This document shows positions 7,268 through 12,957 of a DNA stretch of 12,957 nt, one piece after another. The stretch is taken from contig CBFHZL010000076.1 in NCBI GenBank assembly GCA_965660325.1, forward strand, positions 1 through 12,957, read 5' to 3'. A program made the translations under genes and the position numbers. Position 1 is the stretch's first letter; the number at the start of each line of letters is the position of its first letter. This stretch comes from Acidiluteibacter sp965660325 (GTDB lineage: Bacteria; Bacteroidota; Bacteroidia; Flavobacteriales_E; Vicingaceae). The notes beneath the pieces are model-generated. The model ran no database searches. It was not told the DNA's origin and saw nothing but the letters and a program-made list of their open reading frames with translations.

Positions 7268-9910
7268 TTATTCGTCTATTCCTTTTATTGTCGCATTAAT
7301 AACCGTTATCGTTCCTTTTAGTTCTCTTGGTGCGTCACCTATTCTCCTTCTCTCATAAACGATGCAAGAATAATAAAAAACTCCATCTGAAATTAATTCA
7401 TCCGTCCCTTGAATTTCTCCATTCCAATTAATATCAGGGTCATTGGTCTCAAATACTATCCTTCCCCAACGATCAAAAATCGTCAGATCGATACTTGAAA
7501 CATATCGATAAGGAGTAGGAATAAAGATGTCGTTAATACTATCCCCATTTGGTGTGAATACATTTGGTAGCTCATAGATCGGACATGTTTCTAAACAAAT
7601 AACATTAGAAAGATCACTCTCGTTACCACTAGAATCTACAGCAACGATTGCATAACAATTTGCCAAAGAAGCCAATTGAGGGTCTATCTGGTAGGAAATA
7701 TCGCGCTGATTACGATCATTAATTTCAGAATACACTTCTGAAACAGTAGAATCACTATCAAGTAAAAAGATACGGAACCCGGCTATGTCATTAAACTCCG
7801 AACAGCTAAAAATAGGCACATCCCAAGAAAGTGTCAGACTACCTCTTTCACAATTGTAATCTGCATCCAACTCAGGTGTACAAGGTGGTGTTTTATCTGA
7901 GGGTTCTAAGCATAGTTCTTGACTATAATTAATAAGCGGCAGGTCGATAGTTGCAATATCATAACTCCCAAATTGCTTAAATTGATAGCAATAGCTTACT
8001 CCATTTTCCAATTGATCAGAATCTGTATAAGAGCTACCTTGTATGATTGCTATTGAATCGTAGGCTGTTGTAGCTGTGTTAAATTTAAACACAGCTGTAG
8101 AGTCGACTCTCCACGGCACCTTGTTCTGAACCGTTAGTGTTATGGACTCGTCAGCCCCTTGACCATTTAAAAAAGGTGTTGTTGCTGAAGATGAAGGGTT
8201 TAATAACTTTCTTCCTGACCCTAGACTAAAGAGCTGAACTCGATAAGTGTGAGGAGCTGTAACGGTATTTATAACGCTGTGTGTGTAGTTGGTGTCCAAA
8301 AGTCCATCCACCGAATCTAAATTAACGAACGCGTTGTTCTGCAAATACTGAATAACATACCGGTAAGGAGGCGGAAAAACAGCAGACTCAATTGTATCAG
8401 GTGTAGACCATTGAATGTCAACAACTCCATTTATCTCATCAGTTATGCTTACTGATGCTTTTGTCATAATAGGGTCTAGTTTTGGAACCGTTACGCACAC
8501 TTCATCAGAAGCATAGCTCTCACTCCCATCTTCATGAATAGAGATAATGAGGTAGCAATAGGTTCTTCCAGAGCGTAAACCTTCACCCTGATTATCGTCG
8601 AAATAACTTGTGTCATTAATGGTATTAAGCGTGGCAATTTTTTCATAACCCAAGCGACCTGGAACTCCTACCTCACAAGTATCCGGCACAAAACCCGTAG
8701 CATTTAATCGACGATAAATTTCAAAACCAACACCATTTCTACAGTCCAAAGAATCCCATGATAATGTTGCTGCTGTTAGGTTTAAGCTAGCTGTAAAATT
8801 TTCGACAGGAGGAGCTAGAACGCTAATATTGCTCGTTTTGTAGGCCGTAAGATTGGGAAACCCATTGTCTACTGCCTTAAACAATACATTGTATGGTCGT
8901 TGCTGGATTTGCTCACAAGCAGGAATCCATGCAAATGTTCCTTTTACAATTTTTGCAGCAGAAGGCTCTAAGAAGGTTGCAGGAGAGCTTACTAGATTAT
9001 AAGGTAGTCCAGTGCTCGTTAAGGTCACTTGATTTTCTGAATTCGATGCGTCGGGGTCAAAGCCGTCTACCTCAAAAACCAACAACTCATTTGCGGTAAC
9101 GCAGTGTTCTGCTTCTACCAGTATCTCAGGCGGTCGGTTAGAGCACATCTCAATATCTATTTGCATGTCCCGCATGACATTTCCAATTAGCACACCATCC
9201 CGAAATTCCTTGATTCTCATAGCAATATTATAACTACCAATTTGAGTAGGTTTATCCCAGATTAAGTCCCCTGAGATAGGGTCTACACTAATAGAATTCG
9301 AAGCAGGTGGAAAAATAAAACCATCTGCAGGCACACCTCCTGTAGTCCTGCTCTTATCGATTTCATATACTAAACTGTCTCCATCGGGGTCAACAGCTCC
9401 AGGATTATGAACAAATAAGCGATCTACGCACCCTTCATCTATCGGAAAGTTTAATAAAACAGGTGAATTATTCACTACGTTTTGAAAAGGACTAATTCTT
9501 AATGTAGTTTCTAAATACAATGGAACCGAAACTGAATTAGATATATTCGCCACCCCTGCATTTCGAGCAGGATCTGTTAAACTAATTTTAAACGATCCAG
9601 ATCCACTGTAGGTATGTCGAGCCTTCCATTCATTTCGCTGAACTTTACTATTAAGATTAGTAACAGTTCTTACGTTTAGAACTGTTAGCGTATTTTGATT
9701 ACATACTCCTTCATCTCCCCAACAAATCTCAACGGTAGTTCGCTGACTAGCCTGTGAAGCAGGATCAGAGTAAATAACAAAAGACGCTTCGTACGTAAAC
9801 CCTGCAATGTGTTTAAACGTAATTTCCCCTGCCCTGTTATGGGTAGCTTGAGCAAGGATACTCAGTAGCAAAAGAGAAATAATAAGAAGCGACCTTTTAA
9901 AAATATTCAC
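7268..9910 (-). CDS. Large T9SS type B exported surface protein with FN3-like domains
   Basis: An 880-residue exported protein. Residues 1-22 are a signal peptide (hydrophobic IISLLLLSILAQA). The mature start THNRAGEITFKH is a recurrent N-terminus among Bacteroidota gliding-associated proteins. Residues 23-258 are the N-terminal module with YLETTL (132-137), NNSP (147-150), DPDGDSL (174-180) and MRDMQI (246-251); a second DPD element is at 285-287. About 368-775 looks like four fibronectin III-like units (roughly 368-475, 480-585, 588-670, 673-775) judged by SWD/WST, Y-x-Y and SDLSN-type ends. The T9SS type B domain (CHU_C) is at 779-873 with NVFTPNGDSINDIF and DRWGRIVF. The start is GTG at 9910; the only in-frame upstream signal is the mqnC stop. 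It lies 12 bases after mqnC and abuts ribE, so it is probably in one transcript with both. Export is well supported; role is unknown. Confidence 0.88.
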   Translation of the reverse strand: MNIFKRSLLIISLLLLSILAQATHNRAGEITFKHIAGFTYEASFVIYSDPASQASQRTTVEICWGDEGVCNQNTLTVLNVRTVTNLNSKVQRNEWKARHTYSGSGSFKISLTDPARNAGVANISNSVSVPLYLETTLRISPFQNVVNNSPVLLNFPIDEGCVDRLFVHNPGAVDPDGDSLVYEIDKSRTTGGVPADGFIFPPASNSISVDPISGDLIWDKPTQIGSYNIAMRIKEFRDGVLIGNVMRDMQIDIEMCSNRPPEILVEAEHCVTANELLVFEVDGFDPDASNSENQVTLTSTGLPYNLVSSPATFLEPSAAKIVKGTFAWIPACEQIQQRPYNVLFKAVDNGFPNLTAYKTSNISVLAPPVENFTASLNLTAATLSWDSLDCRNGVGFEIYRRLNATGFVPDTCEVGVPGRLGYEKIATLNTINDTSYFDDNQGEGLRSGRTYCYLIISIHEDGSESYASDEVCVTVPKLDPIMTKASVSITDEINGVVDIQWSTPDTIESAVFPPPYRYVIQYLQNNAFVNLDSVDGLLDTNYTHSVINTVTAPHTYRVQLFSLGSGRKLLNPSSSATTPFLNGQGADESITLTVQNKVPWRVDSTAVFKFNTATTAYDSIAIIQGSSYTDSDQLENGVSYCYQFKQFGSYDIATIDLPLINYSQELCLEPSDKTPPCTPELDADYNCERGSLTLSWDVPIFSCSEFNDIAGFRIFLLDSDSTVSEVYSEINDRNQRDISYQIDPQLASLANCYAIVAVDSSGNESDLSNVICLETCPIYELPNVFTPNGDSINDIFIPTPYRYVSSIDLTIFDRWGRIVFETNDPDINWNGEIQGTDELISDGVFYYSCIVYERRRIGDAPRELKGTITVINATIKGIDE

Positions 9911-9922
9911 ACGTAATAGACG

Positions 9923-11050
9923 TTAATAGTTAATCGTTTGTTGCTCGATGTTTTCAGGCAATTCACGGTATTCATACTGCTGCGTTCTCAATTGTGGTGT
10001 AAAGCCAGCTTCCCTAATTGCATCTTGTATGCCATCGGCTGTAAAACGGTGTGGTGCTCCTGCAACAGACACTACATTTTCTTCAATCATAATGGAGCCC
10101 ATATCATTTGCACCGCCATGAAGACAAATCTGTGCTGTATTTTTTCCAACAGTTAACCAAGAAGCTTGTATGTTCACCACATTGGGCAGCATAATTCTTG
10201 ATAAAGCAATCATTCGGATGTATTCTTCAGCACTTACATTGTTGGTTACACCTTTAACTCGGCGTAATAGTGTACCGTCATCCATAAATGGCCATGGAAT
10301 AAACGCTAAAAATCCTTTTGCATTGTCCGGCTTTTCACTTTGCACTTCTCTCAACCATACTAAATGTTCAAAACGCTCATAAATTGTTTCAATATGACCA
10401 AACATCATCGTAGCAGAAGTGGTCATATCTAATTGATGAGCAGCACGCATAACATCCAACCATTCTTTTCCAGTACATTTCCCTTTAGAAATTAATCTAC
10501 GCACCCGATCATTTAGTATTTCAGCACCAGCACCTGGTAAAGAATCCATGCCCGAGGCTTTCAAGGCAGTAAGCACTTCGGTGTGCGACTTTCCTTCCAA
10601 TTTTGAAATATGCGCAATTTCGGGCGGCCCTAAAGCGTGCAACTTTAACGTAGGATACAACTCTTTTAGTTCCGAAAATAAATCAGTGTAAAACTTCAGA
10701 CCCAGCTCAGGATGGTGACCACCTTGCAGCAGGAGTTGCTCGCCACCGTAACGCATCATTTCATCAATTTTTTCTTTGTATTCCTCTATTGAGGTAATGT
10801 AAGCTTCGCCATGGCCAGGCACTCTAAAAAAGTTACAAAATTTACAATTGGCTGTACATACATTAGTAGTGTTAGCGTTACGATCAATGATCCATGTGAC
10901 GGTATCATTATCCTCTTTATGCTTTTTCTTCATCTCATTGGCCACAAAACTCAATTGGGCCGTAGGTGCATTGTGAAACAAAAACACCCCTTCTTCAATG
11001 GAAAGGAATTCAAAATTTAGTGCTCTTTCTAGTAATTCTTCTACGTTCAT
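9923..11050 (-). CDS. mqnC: Cyclic dehypoxanthine futalosine synthase (radical SAM)
   Basis: MqnC cyclises dehypoxanthine futalosine in the futalosine route to menaquinone, using a radical SAM cluster. From ATG 11050 the protein has 375 residues. The cluster cysteines are Cys65, Cys69 and Cys72 in NVCTANCKFCNFFR. Further family blocks are LLLQGGHHPELGL (107-118), HALGPPEI (138-145) and SLPGAGAEIL (170-179), the last typical of MqnC and helpful in separating it from the related aminofutalosine synthase MqnE and from CofH. A TTG at 11074 would add eight residues, but ATG gives the expected N-terminus (MNVEELLERALNFEFLS). It heads a minus-strand run with the surface protein and ribE. MqnA, MqnB, MqnD and MqnE are not in the window. 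The MqnC/MqnE distinction is confident but not absolute. Confidence 0.92.
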   Translation of the reverse strand: MNVEELLERALNFEFLSIEEGVFLFHNAPTAQLSFVANEMKKKHKEDNDTVTWIIDRNANTTNVCTANCKFCNFFRVPGHGEAYITSIEEYKEKIDEMMRYGGEQLLLQGGHHPELGLKFYTDLFSELKELYPTLKLHALGPPEIAHISKLEGKSHTEVLTALKASGMDSLPGAGAEILNDRVRRLISKGKCTGKEWLDVMRAAHQLDMTTSATMMFGHIETIYERFEHLVWLREVQSEKPDNAKGFLAFIPWPFMDDGTLLRRVKGVTNNVSAEEYIRMIALSRIMLPNVVNIQASWLTVGKNTAQICLHGGANDMGSIMIEENVVSVAGAPHRFTADGIQDAIREAGFTPQLRTQQYEYRELPENIEQQTINY

Positions 11051-11102
11051 GCGATATAATTTCCAATAAAACAACCATGGTGCGTATTGGTTTGATTTGT
11101 CT

Positions 11103-11110
11103 TAACTTTG
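11103..11110 (+). promoter_or_regulatory. Candidate pdxA promoter, -7 element TAnnTTTG
   Basis: TAACTTTG is a perfect TAnnTTTG on the plus strand, about 90 bases before the pdxA ATG. The same 8-mer precedes the DUF177 gene at 12294. Several TTG/TTTG copies lie upstream (11087-11099), but at 4-13 bases rather than the expected 17-23. Motif seen; function inferred. Confidence 0.45.
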
Positions 11111-11116
11111 AAGTAT

Positions 11117-11124
11117 CAAAAATA
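11117..11124 (-). promoter_or_regulatory. Candidate mqnC promoter, -7 element TAnnTTTG
   Basis: The minus strand reads TATTTTTG, a perfect TAnnTTTG, 66 bases before the mqnC ATG. A minus-strand TTG at 11149-11151 lies 24 bases upstream, one base outside the usual spacing. The box is only 6 bases from the opposing pdxA box, so the two polymerase footprints would overlap. Confidence 0.4.
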
Positions 11125-11197
11125 CGAATTTATCGCCTGCTTTTATGGCAATAAAAGAGGAGAAGCAAGGAATACAGAAACAATAAACGAAGGATTT

Positions 11198-12256
11198 ATG
11201 CAAGCAGAAGGAACGCAGTTAACAAAAGTGGGAATATCACTAGGAGATATCAACGGCATAGGAGTGGAAGTGATTTTAAAATCATTGGCAGACAATCGCA
11301 TCTTTGAACTCTGTTCTGTTGTTATTTATGGGTCCAATAAAACCATCAACTACCATAGAAAAGCACTAAATATTTCAAATATAACGTTTCATAAAGCGAA
11401 ATCAGCAGACCAGCTTAATCACAAGACAGGCAACATCATTAGTGTTTGGTCAGAGGAGGTTAACATGAATTTAGGGGAAGCGACTACTGAAGGCGGCACA
11501 TATGCCCTTAAATCGTTAGAAGCAGCAACCACTGATTTAATCGAAGGAAAAATTGATGTATTGGTAACTGCTCCGATCAACAAAGACAATATTCAATCTG
11601 AAGAATTCACATTCCCAGGCCACACGGAATACCTTATGACTAAAGATGGGGCGGAAGACTCCTTAATGTTTATGGTAAGCGACGTAGCTCGTATTGGCGT
11701 GGTATCAGGGCATGTTCCATTGAAAGATGTAGCCAGTTCTATTACTACAGAGGCCATTTTGAAAAAAATAAGCCTGATGAATAAATCATTGATGGAGGAT
11801 TTTGGGATCGTAAAACCCAGAATTGCTGTTTTGGGATTGAATCCTCACGCAGGAGACAATGGATTACTGGGCAAAGAAGAAGAAACCATTATAAATCCTG
11901 CCATCACGCAAGCCAAAAATAGGGGGATGTTAGCATTTGGTCCTTTTGCAGCAGATGGCTTTTTTGGTTCAGGAACCTTCAAGAACTTTGACGGCATATT
12001 AGCGATGTATCACGACCAAGGTTTAATCCCAGCAAAAACACTTGCCTTTGGTGGTGGTATCAACTTTACAGCAGGACTTAAAATTATACGTACTTCGCCT
12101 GACCATGGCACCGGGTACGATATTGCAGGAAAAAACCTAGCAGATGAGAGCTCTTTTAGAAATGCCATTTACAAAGCCATTGAAATTCATAAAAATAGAG
12201 CGCGATACGAAGAAATGACTGCCGACCCGCTTCAAATTAGTAGGGGAAGAAATTAA
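11198..12256 (+). CDS. pdxA: 4-hydroxythreonine-4-phosphate dehydrogenase
   Basis: PdxA oxidises 4-phosphohydroxy-L-threonine with NAD(P); the product, after decarboxylation, is condensed with deoxyxylulose phosphate by PdxJ in pyridoxal phosphate synthesis. From ATG 11198 the protein has 352 residues (E. coli 329). Family blocks are SLGDINGIG (14-22), TAPINK (124-129), FPGHTEYL with metal ligand His142, LNPHAGDNGLLGKEE with His217, YHDQGLIPAK with His272, and RTSPDHGTGYDIAG (298-311). The loop usually written GDPAGIGPE reads GDINGIGVE here. Reading back to TTG 11108 would add 30 residues without family features, so the ATG is preferred. It diverges from mqnC and runs toward the DUF177-rpmF pair, 72 bases downstream, which has its own promoter box. 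Confidence 0.96.
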   Translation: MQAEGTQLTKVGISLGDINGIGVEVILKSLADNRIFELCSVVIYGSNKTINYHRKALNISNITFHKAKSADQLNHKTGNIISVWSEEVNMNLGEATTEGGTYALKSLEAATTDLIEGKIDVLVTAPINKDNIQSEEFTFPGHTEYLMTKDGAEDSLMFMVSDVARIGVVSGHVPLKDVASSITTEAILKKISLMNKSLMEDFGIVKPRIAVLGLNPHAGDNGLLGKEEETIINPAITQAKNRGMLAFGPFAADGFFGSGTFKNFDGILAMYHDQGLIPAKTLAFGGGINFTAGLKIIRTSPDHGTGYDIAGKNLADESSFRNAIYKAIEIHKNRARYEEMTADPLQISRGRN

Positions 12257-12293
12257 TGCAAGGATATATTCGTGTATTTTAAAAATTAATTAA

Positions 12294-12301
12294 TAACTTT
12301 G
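12294..12301 (+). promoter_or_regulatory. Candidate promoter of the DUF177-rpmF unit
   Basis: TAACTTTG is a perfect TAnnTTTG, 27 bases before the GTG start of the DUF177 gene, predicting a leader of about 20 bases. No TTG is found at the usual -33 spacing; the upstream stretch is A/T-only (AAAAATTAATTAA). Motif seen; function inferred. Confidence 0.55.
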
Positions 12302-12328
12302 ACGCCCTCTAAAAAGTGAGTAGGAACT

Positions 12329-12841
12329 GTGAAGAAACAAGATAAATTTATAATTCCTTTCGAGAGCTTAAAAGATGGTTTTCATGAGTATGATTTTCAT
12401 GCAAACAGTGCGTTCTTTAGTAATTTTGAATACTCATTAATAGAAGACGCTGATATCAAAGCACATGTTGATTTTGAAAAAAAACCAACCATGTTTAGAC
12501 TTCAGCTAACGCTAGACGGCAAAGTAAATACGGTTTGCGATCGCTGTTTAGACGAAATGCAGATTGCAATCGAAGGTGAGCAAGAGTTTATTGTAAAAAT
12601 AACGGAAAAGACGATTGATGATGATGACCATATTATCGCACTTCCGCCAAATGAGCAAGAACTTGACATGACTCATGTAATTTATGAAAGCATCCACTTA
12701 CTGATGCCGATTAAAATTGCGCATGATGATGTAGATGACTGCAATCCTGATGTGATTGCACAACTTGATGAAATTAACTCATCCGATGAGGATGATGAAG
12801 AGCAAGACCCACGTTGGGATGCGCTCAAGAATATTAAATAG
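12329..12841 (+). CDS. YceD/DUF177 family protein upstream of rpmF
   Basis: A 170-residue cytosolic protein of the YceD (DUF177) family, which commonly sits next to rpmF in bacteria and, in plastid homologues, is linked to 23S rRNA accumulation. Visible features are a Cys70-x-x-Cys73 pair in VCDRCLDEM, a very acidic C-terminal third (DDVDDC, SSDEDDEEQD) and the family's closing DPRWDALKNI (160-169). The GTG at 12329 is the first possible start, since an in-frame TGA lies at 12317-12319. rpmF follows after 35 bases, so co-transcription is likely. The family assignment rests on the C-terminal motif, the CxxC and the context; the molecular role in bacteria is less certain. Confidence 0.9.
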   Translation: MKKQDKFIIPFESLKDGFHEYDFHANSAFFSNFEYSLIEDADIKAHVDFEKKPTMFRLQLTLDGKVNTVCDRCLDEMQIAIEGEQEFIVKITEKTIDDDDHIIALPPNEQELDMTHVIYESIHLLMPIKIAHDDVDDCNPDVIAQLDEINSSDEDDEEQDPRWDALKNIK

Positions 12842-12876
12842 AAAAAGTAGTAATAAATAGTAAATAATATAGAAAA

Positions 12877-12957
12877 ATGGCACATCCTAAACGAAAGATA
12901 TCCAAAACAAGAAGAGATAAAAGGAGAACCCACTACAAAGCTGAAAAGCCAACTGTA
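12877..12957 (+). CDS. rpmF: 50S ribosomal protein L32, first 27 residues (cut by window edge)
   Basis: The frame from ATG 12877 runs open to the window end and reads MAHPKRKISKTRRDKRRTHY and on, the highly basic N-terminus of L32 (commonly MAxPKRKxSKxRRDKRR). L32 is a small protein of the large ribosomal subunit. The zinc-ribbon cysteines found in many L32 proteins would lie beyond the edge. It lies downstream of the DUF177 gene, the standard arrangement. Confidence 0.96.
   Translation, partial: MAHPKRKISKTRRDKRRTHYKAEKPTV

Noticed and set aside
11108..11197. 30-codon TTG-initiated N-terminal extension of pdxA
   Set aside because: No PdxA-like residues, and it would begin inside the candidate promoter box; ATG 11198 fits the family.
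12682..12933. Minus-strand open frame with a serine-rich stretch, opposite the DUF177 3' end and rpmF
   Set aside because: It is the antisense of the acidic Asp/Glu-rich codons of the DUF177 protein and of rpmF; low-complexity, no motif.

Overview
The window looks like ordinary chromosome from a member of the Bacteroidota, AT-rich by eye. Three things point there. Two very large secreted proteins end in the gliding-motility-associated (CHU_C, type B) C-terminal domain used by the type IX secretion system (T9SS). Several genes are preceded by the Bacteroidota promoter element TAnnTTTG. Shine-Dalgarno sites are absent, and four of twelve predicted genes start with GTG or TTG. A free-living, Flavobacteriales- or Cytophagales-like organism that makes menaquinone by the futalosine route is a reasonable inference. 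The genus cannot be read from this window.

Layout from left to right. Positions 1-988, minus strand: an outer-membrane-type protein of unknown function followed after 7 bases by rnhA (ribonuclease HI, cut by the window edge). Positions 1042-2667: lipB (+) and lipA (-), converging, together making protein-bound lipoate. Positions 2929-5610 (+): an 893-residue T9SS-exported cell-surface protein. Its transcript appears to end at a strong intrinsic terminator at 5642-5674, and the metF promoter box begins inside the same T-tract. Positions 5689-6663 (+): metF, methylenetetrahydrofolate reductase. Positions 11050 down to 6686, minus strand: a three-gene run mqnC, an 880-residue T9SS-exported protein, then ribE (riboflavin synthase). 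The surface protein is 12 bases from mqnC and directly abuts ribE (TAA then ATG, no spacer). Positions 11198-12957 (+): pdxA (vitamin B6), a YceD/DUF177 protein and the start of rpmF (ribosomal protein L32).

Functionally this is mostly a cofactor region: lipoate, reduced folate, riboflavin, menaquinone and pyridoxal phosphate. Two large surface proteins are interleaved, and they share a related N-terminal module as well as the same class of C-terminal export signal.

I see no tRNA, rRNA, CRISPR array, insertion sequence, phage gene or recognisable defence system. Nothing here is clearly a new biological system. The best leads are the placement of a giant exported protein inside a menaquinone-riboflavin gene run, the terminator-promoter overlap before metF, the shared N-terminal module of the two surface proteins, and the closely packed divergent promoter boxes between mqnC and pdxA.
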